A DNA stretch of 64,000 bases from Oppiella nova. Lineage: Eukaryota; Arthropoda; Arachnida; Sarcoptiformes; Oppiidae. Both the position numbers and the translations under genes were made by a program. The notes under the pieces were generated by a model. It searched no databases and had not been told where the DNA came from. It saw nothing but the letters and a program-made list of their open reading frames with translations. Location: positions 248,001 to 312,000 of the forward strand of contig CAJPVJ010000001.1 of the NCBI GenBank assembly GCA_905397405.1. The letters are read 5' to 3'. The stretch's first letter is position 1, and each line of letters starts with the position of its first letter. Shown piece after piece: positions 17,891 through 28,550 of this stretch.

Positions 17891-17971
17891 ATGTCAAAAA
17901 AACTGAGCAGGATAATACGAAAAAAATACAATAAATTGAATATAGGGTATGTCGCACAATTATATTTATGA
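17891..17971 (+). CDS. candidate small basic peptide, 26 residues
   Basis: The ATG at 17891 is preceded by GGAG with a 7-base spacing, one of the better ribosome-binding sites in this gap. The peptide is strongly basic in its first half (MSKKLSRIIRKKYNKLN) and ends in YVAQLYL. It could be a small protein, a leader peptide for pnt, or chance. It ends 156 bases before pntAA. Confidence 0.3.
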   Translation: MSKKLSRIIRKKYNKLNIGYVAQLYL

Positions 17972-18071
17972 ATCATCAGTTCAAAATATGGGTATTTATT
18001 AAATAAATATTGGGTGGTATTTTAAAAAAGTTCAATTAGAATCCAAAAATTCATAACAACGCATCTGGGGG

Positions 18072-18096
18072 AAACATCGGGTTATTTACGATGTTT
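18072..18096 (+). promoter_or_regulatory. stem-loop in the pntAA leader
   Basis: A perfect 8-bp inverted repeat (AAACATCG 18072-18079, CGATGTTT 18089-18096) with a 9-base loop ends 31 bases before the pntAA ATG. There is no T tract, so it is not a terminator. It may stabilise the message or serve as an operator. Confidence 0.4.
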
Positions 18097-18127
18097 ACTT
18101 GAAGAAAAATTAGCTTGAGGAACGCTC

Positions 18128-19255
18128 ATGCAGATTGGAATCCCAAAAGAATCTGTCGTCGGTGAAAACCGCGTAGCCGCTACGCCAGAGACAGTAAAAA
18201 AGTTGATTAGTGCTGGTCATAGTATTGTCATTGAACGAGGCGCTGGTAAAAAAGCGGCTTATATTGACAGTGCTTATGAACAAGTCGGCGCTAAAATTAC
18301 AGATGATGCCTATACAGGTAGTCAAATTATTTTGAAAGTTCGTGCACCACAAGGTGAGGAAATTCAAAAGCTTGCCGCTGGAACAGCTGTGGTAGCAATG
18401 TTTGACCCATACCGTAATACTGAACTTGACCAATTTGCGTCACAACAAGTGTCTGCATTTGCGTTAGAGCTTTTGCCACGAACACTGTCTCGTGCGCAAA
18501 ATATGGATGTATTGTCTTCTCAAGCCAACCTTGCAGGTTATAAGTCGGTGTTATTGGCCGCTGCGGAATATCAACGCATGTTCCCAATGCTGATGACCGC
18601 TGCAGGTACTGTGAAACCCGCTCGTATTGTGATTATGGGTGTGGGTGTCGCAGGTCTTCAAGCCATTGCAACTGCAAAACGCTTAGGCGCAGTTGTTGAA
18701 GCAACAGATTTACGTCCAACTGCACGTGACCAAGTCGAATCGCTTGGTGGTAAGTGGTTAGATGTACCGATGTCTGATGAAGAAAAACAAAAAGCTGCCG
18801 ATGCCGCTAAAAATGGTTATGGCTGGATGCCAGGCGAGCAATATATTCAAGACCAAGCCATCATCGTAGATAAAGCCGTGTCAAATGCAGACATCGTGAT
18901 TACTACTGCGTTGTTGCCAGGTCGTGATGCGCCTCGCTTAATCAAAGCTGAAACTGTTGCCAAAATGAAACCAGGTTCAATCATCCTAGATATGGCCGTT
19001 GAATCAGGCGGCAACGTTGAAGGTTCTAAGAATGGTGAAAATGTTGTCACTGACAATGGCGTGACGATTTTAGGTATTCCAAATATTCCTTCTACAGTAT
19101 CGACAGAAGCTTCGGCACTGTATGCACGTAATGTTTTCAATTTCGTAGAAACTTTGTTTGATCAAGAGAAAAACTTTGCCATCAATCAACAAGACGAAAT
19201 TCAAAAAGCACTTCTAGTAACTCATGGCGGTCAAGTACTGCTGAAGCGTGGTTAA
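18128..19255 (+). CDS. pntAA: NAD(P) transhydrogenase subunit alpha part 1 (domain I)
   Basis: NAD(H)-binding domain I of the proton-pumping transhydrogenase, which makes NADPH from NADH at the cost of proton-motive force. The length of 375 residues matches split-type PntAA. It has the alanine-dehydrogenase-like opening ([21 protein letters not shown]) and the Rossmann motif [20 protein letters not shown] at about 168-190. There is no membrane segment, which E. coli PntA carries in the same chain. GAGGA precedes the ATG. It heads the pntAA-pntAB-pntB operon. Confidence 0.95.
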   Translation: MQIGIPKESVVGENRVAATPETVKKLISAGHSIVIERGAGKKAAYIDSAYEQVGAKITDDAYTGSQIILKVRAPQGEEIQKLAAGTAVVAMFDPYRNTELDQFASQQVSAFALELLPRTLSRAQNMDVLSSQANLAGYKSVLLAAAEYQRMFPMLMTAAGTVKPARIVIMGVGVAGLQAIATAKRLGAVVEATDLRPTARDQVESLGGKWLDVPMSDEEKQKAADAAKNGYGWMPGEQYIQDQAIIVDKAVSNADIVITTALLPGRDAPRLIKAETVAKMKPGSIILDMAVESGGNVEGSKNGENVVTDNGVTILGIPNIPSTVSTEASALYARNVFNFVETLFDQEKNFAINQQDEIQKALLVTHGGQVLLKRG

Positions 19256-19266
19256 GGAGAGTCATC

Positions 19267-19587
19267 ATGGTTGAAACTATTACTATTTTCGTCTTAGCCA
19301 TCTTTGTTGGTTACTACGTGGTTTGGGGTGTAACCCCTGCATTGCATACGCCATTAATGGCTGTAACCAATGCATTGTCCTCAATTATCGTTGTAGGTGC
19401 GATGATACAAACTGTTGGAATTCCTGGTGTTGTAGACGCAAGTGTACAATTCCAGTCCGTGAATGTTGTTAGTGTACTTGGTGCAATTGCAGTGTTCTTG
19501 GCAAGTATTAACATTTTTGGTGGCTTCGCAGTGACTGCACGTATGCTTGAAATGTTTAAGCCAAAACAAAAGAAAAAAGAGGGCTAA
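19267..19587 (+). CDS. pntAB: NAD(P) transhydrogenase subunit alpha part 2 (membrane)
   Basis: 106 residues with three to four hydrophobic helices, equal to the membrane part at the C-terminus of fused PntA ([40 protein letters not shown]). It lies 11 bases after pntAA and 3 bases before pntB. This three-gene layout is known from Rhodospirillum and is usual in Acinetobacter. Confidence 0.94.
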   Translation: MVETITIFVLAIFVGYYVVWGVTPALHTPLMAVTNALSSIIVVGAMIQTVGIPGVVDASVQFQSVNVVSVLGAIAVFLASINIFGGFAVTARMLEMFKPKQKKKEG

Positions 19588-19590
19588 TCT

Positions 19591-21045
19591 ATGGAAATCA
19601 TTCGAGAATATGCAGATTGGTTCTACCTTGTAGGTGCTGTCCTTTTTATCTTAACTTTACGTGGTCTTTCAGGTCCTAAAACTGCGATTGCTGGTAACCG
19701 TTACGGTATGATTGCCATGGCGATTGCGGTAATCACCACATTCTTTGTCGCAGATCATCCTGTTGTATGGATGATTGGTGGTGCAATGGTGTTGGGTGCA
19801 ATTGTCGGTATTGCACGTGCACGCACAGTTCCAATGACACAAATGCCAGAAACAGTGGCATTGATGCATTCACTTGTTGGTTTGGCTGCGGTATTAATTG
19901 CAATTGCTGCAATTTTACATAATAACCAACTTACAGCTTTGTTTGCGCAAAACGAATCTGCTTTAACCGCTGCTGGTGTACAGCATGCGCATATGAGTAA
20001 AGTTCATTTATTTGAATTATTCGTCGGTTGTTTCGTTGGTGCGATTACCTTTACTGCATCTGTATTTGCTTATGGTAAGTTAGCTGCAAAAAAATGGGCA
20101 AAAACCATTTCAGGTGCTTGGGTTAAACCCGTTCAAGCGATCATTTTCCTGGCTATGCTGGCGTGTGGTGTGTACTTCTTTACCACAGGCAATATGCAAG
20201 CATTCTGGGCAATGACTGCATTGGCGCTGGCATTTGGTTGGGTTTGGATTGCACCAGTCGGTGGCGGTGATATGCCAGTTGTGGTTTCACTACTGAACTC
20301 ATTCTCTGGTTGGGCTGCGGCAGGTATTGGTTTCACACTTGAAAACAACATGTTGATTGTTGCTGGTTCACTGGTGGGTTCATCAGGTGCGATTCTGTCT
20401 TACATCATGTGTAAAGCAATGAACCGTTCAATCATCAATGTATTGTTTGGTGGTGCGATGGGTGGTACGGCTGTAGCATCGGTTGATAAAGGTGAGCAAG
20501 TTCAACGTAATTACCGTTCTGGTTCTGCGGATGATGCGGGCTTCTTGATGTCAAATGCTGACAGCGTTGTGATTGTACCGGGTTATGGTATGGCGCAAGG
20601 TCGTGCACAAAACGCAGTGAAAGAATTGTGTGAAATCTTGAAAGAGCAAGGTGTAACAGTTCGTTTTGCAATCCATCCAGTTGCGGGTCGTATGCCTGGT
20701 CATATGAATGTATTGTTAGCGGAAGCTGATGTTGCATATGAAGACATCTTGGAAATGGACGAGATCAACTCTGATTTCCCAGCGACTGATGTTGTACTGG
20801 TAATTGGTGCGAATGACGTTGTTAACCCAGCGGCTAAAGATGATCCAACTTCACCAATTTATGGTATGCCGATTCTTGAAGCACATAAAGCACGTACCAT
20901 TATGGTGATCAAGCGCTCTATGGCAACAGGTTATGCAGGTTTAGACAATGACTTATTCTACAATGACAAAACCATGATGATCTTTGGTGATGCTAAGAAA
21001 GTTGTTGAAGAGATGACAAAAGCAATCAATGGTGGTGGGCACTAA
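19591..21045 (+). CDS. pntB: NAD(P) transhydrogenase subunit beta
   Basis: 484 residues. The first part (about 1-265) holds some nine membrane helices of the proton channel. The C-terminal domain III binds NADP(H), seen in IVPGYGMAQGRAQNAVKEL and, further on, the GANDVVNPAA and KRSMATGYAGLDN loops. Works with PntAA and PntAB in the inner membrane. Followed by a two-hairpin terminator region. Confidence 0.96.
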   Translation: MEIIREYADWFYLVGAVLFILTLRGLSGPKTAIAGNRYGMIAMAIAVITTFFVADHPVVWMIGGAMVLGAIVGIARARTVPMTQMPETVALMHSLVGLAAVLIAIAAILHNNQLTALFAQNESALTAAGVQHAHMSKVHLFELFVGCFVGAITFTASVFAYGKLAAKKWAKTISGAWVKPVQAIIFLAMLACGVYFFTTGNMQAFWAMTALALAFGWVWIAPVGGGDMPVVVSLLNSFSGWAAAGIGFTLENNMLIVAGSLVGSSGAILSYIMCKAMNRSIINVLFGGAMGGTAVASVDKGEQVQRNYRSGSADDAGFLMSNADSVVIVPGYGMAQGRAQNAVKELCEILKEQGVTVRFAIHPVAGRMPGHMNVLLAEADVAYEDILEMDEINSDFPATDVVLVIGANDVVNPAAKDDPTSPIYGMPILEAHKARTIMVIKRSMATGYAGLDNDLFYNDKTMMIFGDAKKVVEEMTKAINGGGH

Positions 21046-21072
21046 GCCGCTATCGGATTAAATCCACCGCAG

Positions 21073-21093
21073 CCCTCCTTTGATAAAGGAGGG
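21073..21093. repeat. short palindrome after pntB (REP-like)
   Basis: A perfect 9-bp stem (CCCTCCTTT 21073-21081, AAAGGAGGG 21085-21093) with a 3-base loop and no T tract. C-rich/G-rich palindromes of this kind recur between genes in many Acinetobacter genomes; a partly similar one lies at 60261-60302. Confidence 0.4.
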
Positions 21094-21098
21094 AGCCT

Positions 21099-21122
21099 AA
21101 CCGCCTTCGGGCGGTTTTTTAT
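21099..21122 (+). terminator. rho-independent terminator of the pnt operon
   Basis: A 7-bp stem (AACCGCC, GGCGGTT) closed by a UUCG tetraloop and followed by T tract TTTTTATTT. Confidence 0.9.
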
Positions 21123-21171
21123 TTAAGCAATTTTAATGCTATGATTTTGATAAAAACCGAATGAATAAAAA

Positions 21172-21879
21172 ATGATGAATCAACCATTTAAAATAATCTG
21201 TAACAGCTTAGGCATCTATCTGGCATTTTCCTTGTCTATAACGCATGCACAAGTTTTTGAAATTCAAGATGGCTCGAAACACTATGATGCCGTAATTGAT
21301 ATTGCATGTGAAAAAGATGAATGTGGGGCAAAGGCCGAAGTAAAGCTATTTAAAAAGGGCAGTAAAGCGGTATTTCAAGCATTTCACTCTGATGAACTGA
21401 CTATGTATTTGGACGAAAAGTTTAAACCGAGTGTTAATGTTATACAGCTTTATGGCGAGCAAAGCCCTTTGATTTTTGATGATTTTAACTTCGATGGAAC
21501 AGAAGACTTCGCGATTAGAAACGGCAATTATGGTTCTTATGGCGGTCCTGTGTATGACATTTACGTATTTAATCAAAGCAAGAATAAACTTGTTTTAAGT
21601 CAGGAACTGTCTGCACTCACTCAAGAAAATTTAGGTATGTTCGAGCTAGACAAAAAGCGCAAACGTATCATCACCTTTAATAAAAGTGGCTGTTGCTACC
21701 ATATTCGTTCTGAGTATCAAGTTGTACCTAGAAAAGGTTTATTGCTGGTTCGAGAGTTTATTGAGGATGCAACCTCACCAAAAGGTGATCAAGTTGAAGT
21801 CACAGATCGTAATCTGATCAATGGAAAATGGAAGGAAAAGACCAATTATTATCCAACTGCAAAATATTATGCTCAGTAG
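21172..21879 (+). CDS. secreted XAC2610-like protein
   Basis: 235 residues with a signal peptide (about 1-26, ending SITHAQ). The centre has a calcium-binding-like loop DFNFDGTEDFAIRNG followed by YGSYGGPVYDIYVF, the pattern seen in XAC2610-type proteins. The name-giver from Xanthomonas is a periplasmic lysozyme-inhibiting immunity protein. A similar role here is possible, but no matching effector or type IV secretion gene is in the window. A GCCYHI cysteine pair lies near residue 175. The gene converges on secF. Confidence 0.65.
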   Translation: MMNQPFKIICNSLGIYLAFSLSITHAQVFEIQDGSKHYDAVIDIACEKDECGAKAEVKLFKKGSKAVFQAFHSDELTMYLDEKFKPSVNVIQLYGEQSPLIFDDFNFDGTEDFAIRNGNYGSYGGPVYDIYVFNQSKNKLVLSQELSALTQENLGMFELDKKRKRIITFNKSGCCYHIRSEYQVVPRKGLLLVREFIEDATSPKGDQVEVTDRNLINGKWKEKTNYYPTAKYYAQ

Positions 21880-22015
21880 TCACAATTTACCTCGTATCGC
21901 TATTTTGTATTGACATCGCTATATGATGTAAATCAACAGATGCTGAATAGTGGGGCAGAGTGATATCTTATGAATAGAATGATTTCTTTACATTGTGATG
22001 TTAAATTTTAAACAT

Positions 22016-22046
22016 AAAAAAGCCCATCCAAAGATGAGCTTTTTTA
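22016..22046. terminator. bidirectional terminator between the XAC2610-like gene and secF
   Basis: An imperfect stem (AAAAAGC..CATC with GATG.GCTTTTT, one mismatch) with T tracts on both strands. It serves the convergent transcripts. Confidence 0.75.
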
Positions 22047-22060
22047 ATTAAAACTGAAAC

Positions 22061-23035
22061 TTAATGAGGAATATGCTCTTCATCTTCATCTTCAAATTCA
22101 GGTTTAACTTGTACGATAAAGTCTTGACGATTAAGACCACGCCACAATGCAAATGCAGTACCGATATAGATTGAAGAATACGTACCTACAAATACACCAA
22201 TAAACATAGCAACTGAGAACCAGTGTAAGCCATCACCACCCAAGAACATCATTGCAAGTACAACCAGCAATAATGTCATCGAGGTATGAATAGTACGTTT
22301 TAAGGTTTCAGTTAAGGCAATATTCACAATTTCTAACGGTGTCGCGCCACGAATCTTACGGAAGTTTTCACGGATACGATCCGATACAACAATGTTATCG
22401 TTTAACGAGAAGCCGATTAAGGCAAGAATAGCCGCTAAAACAGTAAGGTCAAATGGCCATTGCATCATTGCAAAAATACCAATCGTTACGATCACATCGT
22501 GCAGTAATGAAAGCACTGCACCAACTGCAAGTTTAAACTCAAAGCGAATGGTCACGTAGATCAGCATAAGTAGCATTGCAAGTGCTACAGCACCTGCAGA
22601 GCGTAAATATAGCTCATTACCGACTTGACCACCGACAGAGTCAACCTTATGAACAACGGCAGTGTTATTCGGCAGTTGAACCGCTTTGGTGATGGTATTA
22701 CTTAAGTCTTCAACTTTAAGGTCTTGCGCTGGCATACGTACAATTAAGTCTTTATTTGAACCTAATGTTTGTACAACTGCATCTTTAAAGCCAGCTTTAT
22801 CCAAATTGGAAATCACGTCTGCTGGTTTTGCCGCATATTGATAGTTCAATTCTGCAGAAACACCACCAGTAAAATCTAAACCAAGATTTAAGCCTTTGGT
22901 TGCAATAAAGAAGATACTTGCAATGGTCAAAAGGATTGAGATGATTGCCGCTGGTTTGGCAATCTTCATGAAATTAATTACATGCTCATCATCAGGGCGA
23001 CCATATTTCTTTTTCGGTTGAGTCACATCAGTCAT
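22061..23035 (-). CDS. secF: protein translocase subunit SecF
   Basis: 324 residues (E. coli 323). Six membrane helices with the periplasmic loop after the first. Seen: the LGLDFTGGVSAELNY entry motif, the RND-type repeat (VTIRFEFKLAVGAVLSLLHDVIVTIGIF) and the conserved GFSLNDNIVVSDRIRENFR. With SecD and YajC it aids proton-driven protein export through SecYEG. It starts 10 bases after secD, so the two are cotranscribed. Confidence 0.96.
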   Translation of the reverse strand: MTDVTQPKKKYGRPDDEHVINFMKIAKPAAIISILLTIASIFFIATKGLNLGLDFTGGVSAELNYQYAAKPADVISNLDKAGFKDAVVQTLGSNKDLIVRMPAQDLKVEDLSNTITKAVQLPNNTAVVHKVDSVGGQVGNELYLRSAGAVALAMLLMLIYVTIRFEFKLAVGAVLSLLHDVIVTIGIFAMMQWPFDLTVLAAILALIGFSLNDNIVVSDRIRENFRKIRGATPLEIVNIALTETLKRTIHTSMTLLLVVLAMMFLGGDGLHWFSVAMFIGVFVGTYSSIYIGTAFALWRGLNRQDFIVQVKPEFEDEDEEHIPH

Positions 23036-23045
23036 CTTCGATCTC

Positions 23046-24947
23046 CTATATGCTCAACTTATTCAAGTTACGTTTTCTGCCATACACCAATTGAACAATT
23101 GCACGTGTTACTGTAATTGCAGTAAACATTGAGCAAATAATACCAATCATCAGCGTTACAGCGAAGCCTTTGATCGGACCTGTACCAATAGCAAACAGAA
23201 TAAATGCAACCAAGAATGTGGTTAAGTTTGAGTCGAGAATGGTGTTATATGCTCGATCATAACCGGCAATAATGGCCTGTTTGGGCGAGGCCCCCCAGCG
23301 CATTTCTTCTCGTATTCGCTCACAGATCAGTACGTTGGCATCGACCGCCATACCAATGGTGATTACGATACCTGCAATACCTGGCAAGGTCAGTGAAGCC
23401 CCGATCCAAGACATGATGGTGAGAAGCATTGCCAAGTTAATCACTAATGCTACATCAGCAATTAAACCAAATAGACGGAAGAACACGATCATCCAGATTG
23501 CAACAAGCAGGAAACCAACTTGAGTTGATAATACGCCTTTGTCGATGTTCTCTTGCCCCAAACTTGGACCAACAACACGTTCTTCTACAAAGTACATTGG
23601 TGCAGCTAAAGCACCAGCACGTAACATCAATGCAAGTTCAGCCGCTTCTTGAGGAGAATCTAAACCGGTAATACGGAAAGATGAACCTAAAACCGCTTGA
23701 ATATTTGCAGCATTGATCACCACAGATTCAGTATATGGTGTGCGAACTTCTGTCATCGCACCTGTAACTGGATCAGCAACAGAGGTGATTTTTTGTTTAT
23801 TTTCAATAAACAAAACCGCCATACGTTTGCCAACAGCAGTACGGGTTGCATCTGACATCAACTTACCACCAGCAGTATCTAAAGTAATATTTACTTCAGC
23901 GCCACCACTATCTTGGCTAAAACCACTTGATGCATTTTGTACACGTTCACCGGTAAGGATACGGCTGCGATTTAATAATAGTTCACGACCACTGTCCAAA
24001 GATTCGTAAGCAAAAACTTCAGTACCTGGCGGTAAAGGTTGACCATTATATTTACCTGTGAAACGGTCAATATATTGATCATTTAAATCAGACACTAAAC
24101 GGAATTCAAGGTTTGCAGTACGCCCCAAGACACGTTTAGCTTCGGCAGTATCTTGTACACCAGGCAGTTCAACCACAATACGGTTGCTACCTTGGCTTTG
24201 TACCAATGCTTCAGCCACACCTAACTCATTAATACGATTACGTAAGGTGGTTAAGTTTTGGTTAAGTGCATAAGATTGAATGTCTTGCTTGGTCGCATCG
24301 TTATAGGTCAACTTAAGCGTTGAACCTGTATCCGTTGCTAAAGCTTGTTGATTGAACTTATTCCCATCACGACGTAAAAAGTCCATTACCGCTGCACGGT
24401 CATCATTATTTGCAAACTGAATCGTAATGGTATTGTTGTTCAATGAAAGACTATTAAATTTAATCTTATTGTCACGGAACTCACGACGTAAGTCTGTTGC
24501 TGAGGTTTCCATACGTTGTGCAATAGCTTTGTCCATATCTACTTCAAGTAAGAAATGCACACCACCACGTAAGTCCAAACCAAGCTTCATTGGCTTAGCG
24601 CCAATTTTTTGCAACCACTCAGGTGTGGTTGGTGCAAGGTTTAATGCAACGGTATAGTTCTCACCCAAACCTTTGCTGAGGACATCTTTTGCTTTTAACT
24701 GTGCTTCAGACGTACTTAAACGTAAAAGGGCAGCATTGTTGGTGAAGGTATTATCATGACTGCTAATATTTTCACTTTTTAAAATTTGCTCTGCTTTTTG
24801 TATGACAGACTGATCAATTGTGGTACCAGCCTTGGCACCAGAAATTTGAACAGCAGGTTCGTCAGGATACAAACTCGGCAGCGCATATAATGTACTGATC
24901 ACTAGTACCACTAGAATCAATATATATTTCCATGCAGGGTAACGCAT
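23046..24947 (-). CDS. secD: protein translocase subunit SecD
   Basis: 633 residues. One N-terminal helix, a large periplasmic P1 head domain with LGLDLRGGVHFLLEVDMD near residue 122, then five helices with GIVITIGMAVDANVLICERIREE. Slightly longer than E. coli SecD (615). Lies between yajC (53 bases upstream) and secF in the conserved order. Confidence 0.96.
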   Translation of the reverse strand: MRYPAWKYILILVVLVISTLYALPSLYPDEPAVQISGAKAGTTIDQSVIQKAEQILKSENISSHDNTFTNNAALLRLSTSEAQLKAKDVLSKGLGENYTVALNLAPTTPEWLQKIGAKPMKLGLDLRGGVHFLLEVDMDKAIAQRMETSATDLRREFRDNKIKFNSLSLNNNTITIQFANNDDRAAVMDFLRRDGNKFNQQALATDTGSTLKLTYNDATKQDIQSYALNQNLTTLRNRINELGVAEALVQSQGSNRIVVELPGVQDTAEAKRVLGRTANLEFRLVSDLNDQYIDRFTGKYNGQPLPPGTEVFAYESLDSGRELLLNRSRILTGERVQNASSGFSQDSGGAEVNITLDTAGGKLMSDATRTAVGKRMAVLFIENKQKITSVADPVTGAMTEVRTPYTESVVINAANIQAVLGSSFRITGLDSPQEAAELALMLRAGALAAPMYFVEERVVGPSLGQENIDKGVLSTQVGFLLVAIWMIVFFRLFGLIADVALVINLAMLLTIMSWIGASLTLPGIAGIVITIGMAVDANVLICERIREEMRWGASPKQAIIAGYDRAYNTILDSNLTTFLVAFILFAIGTGPIKGFAVTLMIGIICSMFTAITVTRAIVQLVYGRKRNLNKLSI

Positions 24948-25000
24948 TTGCTTTCTTCTTAAAATGAAAAAGTCGTGCTAAGTGCACGACCGTTTTATGA

Positions 25001-25330
25001 TTAAAGGTTATTTAATGTGCCTTCAGGGAGTACTGAAATAACACTTGCACGTTGAACTTTGACTTCATTTCCTTTGCTTAATTCAACCACTGCAAAGTCG
25101 CCATCAATTTTTAGGATACGACCCATTAAGCCGCCTGCAAAGACAATTTCACTGCCAACACCTAAGCTTTCGATTAAAGTACGGTGTTCTTTTGCACGTT
25201 TTGCTTGAGGGCGCCAGATGAGAAAATAAAAGATTGCAACAAATACTACAATCATCAATATGTTTGCCATCATGCCTGGGCCTTGTGCAGGCGCTGCTGC
25301 AGCGTGAGCAGAAGAAATAAATAAGCTCAT
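25001..25330 (-). CDS. yajC: Sec translocon accessory protein YajC
   Basis: 109 residues. An alanine/glycine-rich N-terminus is followed by one membrane helix (ILMIVVFVAIFYFLIWRPQAKRAKEH) and a small cytoplasmic beta domain (GSEIVFAGGLMGRILKIDGDFAVVEL). Part of the SecDF-YajC complex; operon order tgt-yajC-secD-secF. Confidence 0.95.
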   Translation of the reverse strand: MSLFISSAHAAAAPAQGPGMMANILMIVVFVAIFYFLIWRPQAKRAKEHRTLIESLGVGSEIVFAGGLMGRILKIDGDFAVVELSKGNEVKVQRASVISVLPEGTLNNL

Positions 25331-25464
25331 TCTAATTTCCTAATGTTAAAAATTATCTGCCATTTTCATGGCTTTTAAATTGACTTGTTCAGCAATTTAC
25401 CTTGTCTTGGGTTTCAGCGCAAATACTGTTGAATTAATCTTCAATTCAACTTTATATTGGGGCA

Positions 25465-26703
<1,239 letters not shown>

Positions 26704-26819
26704 TTAAATTTAAAATTATTGATTTAGCACCTTGAACATCAAGAGATTGATACGAGAATCATTTTTTTATCGTTGAATAATTATTGTTTGAATATCAAGG
26801 TATTATTTTTATGCTGCTC

Positions 26820-26844
26820 AAAAGCGAACTGTAGTTCGCTTTTT
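26820..26844. terminator. terminator hairpin
   Basis: A perfect 10-bp stem (AAAAGCGAAC 26820-26829, GTTCGCTTTT 26834-26843) with a TGTA loop. Suited to the minus-strand gene just upstream (26871-27287), and with T tracts both ways. Confidence 0.8.
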
Positions 26845-26870
26845 AGCTTAGATTTGGACAAGATAGAAAA

Positions 26871-27287
26871 TTAGTCTTTTGCCTTACGGCCGATAATGAT
26901 CAAGGCGATAACTCCCAGAATCATGATGAATATTCCATAATGATTCCAAAAATTACGCTGCATTTTATTTTCTTGGTATTCAGGATTTTTACTTAAGGTT
27001 GAAATGACTTCATCAGGTAATTCATAAAACGTATCTGGTTCTGCATCGGTCATGCCGACTAAGGTGCAGTCCCATGTTTTGACATCTGCCCATAAGATCC
27101 CAAAGTGACTACATTTATATCCTGCATTTAAACTTTTAAGATCTTCATATTGACTTAATACTTCTTGTGGAAATGGGCCAACCTTAAACATTTCATCGCC
27201 TGTATTGAAAACTAACAGGCCTTTCGCTTGAGCAGGGGCTTGCCAGAGAAAACACAGACATAACATCATGAATAATTTTTTTAACAT
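26871..27287 (-). CDS. hypothetical protein with signal peptide and C-terminal membrane anchor
   Basis: 138 residues, not recognised. A cleavable signal (MLKKLFMMLCLCFLWQAPAQAKG) is followed by a periplasmic domain with three cysteines (KCSHFG, WDCTLVG) and a C-terminal helix (GIFIMILGVIALIIIG) ending in a basic tail. Topology is type I: outside domain, inner-membrane anchor. A terminator follows and a long AT-rich gap precedes it, so it is probably transcribed alone. Confidence 0.7.
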   Translation of the reverse strand: MLKKLFMMLCLCFLWQAPAQAKGLLVFNTGDEMFKVGPFPQEVLSQYEDLKSLNAGYKCSHFGILWADVKTWDCTLVGMTDAEPDTFYELPDEVISTLSKNPEYQENKMQRNFWNHYGIFIMILGVIALIIIGRKAKD

Positions 27288-27525
27288 TTGATTTACTCCA
27301 ATCTTTAGATTGTCTTTTTATTAAGTTGATCATTTTAAGTTGATCGTTTTGTTCTAAAAATAGTCATTTTTTAGCGGTTTGAAAATATCAGAAAATGATC
27401 GAAATGTCATTTTTTATATTGAAAATAAACAGGATTATGGCTGAATTTTTATTCAAATTTCCACATGGTGATTTAGGCGATATGTTTCGAGTCAAATATA
27501 CTCAATCGCCATAATCGATTCCTGA

Positions 27526-28539
27526 TCATGGCTTTAAAGCTGATCCAAAAAAATTGTTGAATTTATCAAACTGATTTAGCACTTGTTCAACCTTGGCAAT
27601 CCGTTGTTCTAAACTTCCTGTTAAAGCGATGTATGGAATCCGACGTTGTTTGAGATCCGCAATAATTTGCTGATGAAAAATAGCTCTTTTTTGGGGGCCG
27701 CTACGATCCCAAGTGTCGTCATAAGCAATATCATCTTCACACAAGAAAAATAAGTCATAGCGCTGTGCATTTTCGAGTGCAAGTTGTTTGAGGTGCTCAG
27801 GTAATCGTCCATGATAATCCATACAAAACATCGCTGTGGTTATCGCGTTGGTATCTACAAATAAATAACGGTTTGCATCTAAAGTGACCTGATCTTCATA
27901 GGCGATATGACGATCTGCAATAATATTGAAATCTTCAAAACCGATACGACGATCAACTTGGTGAGTTTCCCAATATTCACGCCCATATTCTGGGGCAAAA
28001 GTTGTTGCATACTTTTTCGCAAGCGCTTCAACCAGAGTCGACTTGCCTGTAGACATTGCACCGACAAAGACGACTTTGCTAATCAAATCTGCATAGACAC
28101 AGTTGGGGATAAATTTCCGATTTTGAAAGGCATTTGCTCGAATCATTGTAGCGGAGATCGGCACCTGTAGACGTGACTCATCCACTCTACGGTCAATTGC
28201 ATTGAGCGCTGTGCTGACATGCTCACCATAAAATTCACTACTATAAAAATGCGAAATTTTCACGCCATTGAGCTTTTGAATGATGTAATTTTCTTGTTCT
28301 ATTTCAAACGCCCGATCATTGGAATATCCCTCAGGCCCATCCCATGCTTCAATTACATGAATTTGAGGAAATAAATCTCGGATCCATTGGGCGCGAATGT
28401 TTAAAGGGATGCTTGTAATTGAACTTTGATAGATCAAAACATACAGCTCATCCACTTCTTGTAATGCTGTTTCAAATACATGCATATGACCTGCATGTAA
28501 GGGTGCATATTTACCGAGTGTCAGTCCGATTTTTTTCAT
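27526..28539 (-). CDS. nadR: bifunctional NMN adenylyltransferase / ribosylnicotinamide kinase NadR
   Basis: Phosphorylates nicotinamide riboside to NMN and adenylates it to NAD. From the ATG at 28539 (338 residues) the nucleotidyltransferase domain opens with LGKYAPLHAGH (HAGH at 15-18). A second P-loop (GAMSTGKSTLVEAL near 160) marks the kinase domain. The N-terminal helix-turn-helix that makes enteric NadR a repressor is absent, so this looks like the enzyme-only Haemophilus type. A TTG at 28554 is an alternative start overlapping pnuC. Confidence 0.92.
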   Translation of the reverse strand: MKKIGLTLGKYAPLHAGHMHVFETALQEVDELYVLIYQSSITSIPLNIRAQWIRDLFPQIHVIEAWDGPEGYSNDRAFEIEQENYIIQKLNGVKISHFYSSEFYGEHVSTALNAIDRRVDESRLQVPISATMIRANAFQNRKFIPNCVYADLISKVVFVGAMSTGKSTLVEALAKKYATTFAPEYGREYWETHQVDRRIGFEDFNIIADRHIAYEDQVTLDANRYLFVDTNAITTAMFCMDYHGRLPEHLKQLALENAQRYDLFFLCEDDIAYDDTWDRSGPQKRAIFHQQIIADLKQRRIPYIALTGSLEQRIAKVEQVLNQFDKFNNFFGSALKP

Positions 28540-28550
28540 AGTTTTTAAAT

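Larger units (their letters stand above)
17270..18127. other. 858-base intergenic region before pntAA
   Basis: Unusually long AT-rich gap between the EamA gene start and pntAA. It holds a 26-codon ORF with a strong ribosome-binding site (17891-17971), a perfect 8-1-8 palindrome TATTTATT-A-AATAAATA at 17993-18009, and a hairpin close to the pntAA start (18072-18096). No larger gene is visible on either strand. Confidence 0.6.

Noticed and set aside
27472-27515. Imperfect hairpin after nadR (GGCGAT...ATCGCC with an inner GAGT/ACTC stem) as a riboswitch or terminator
   Set aside because: It is downstream of nadR, has no T tract, and matches no RNA motif I know; too little to claim.
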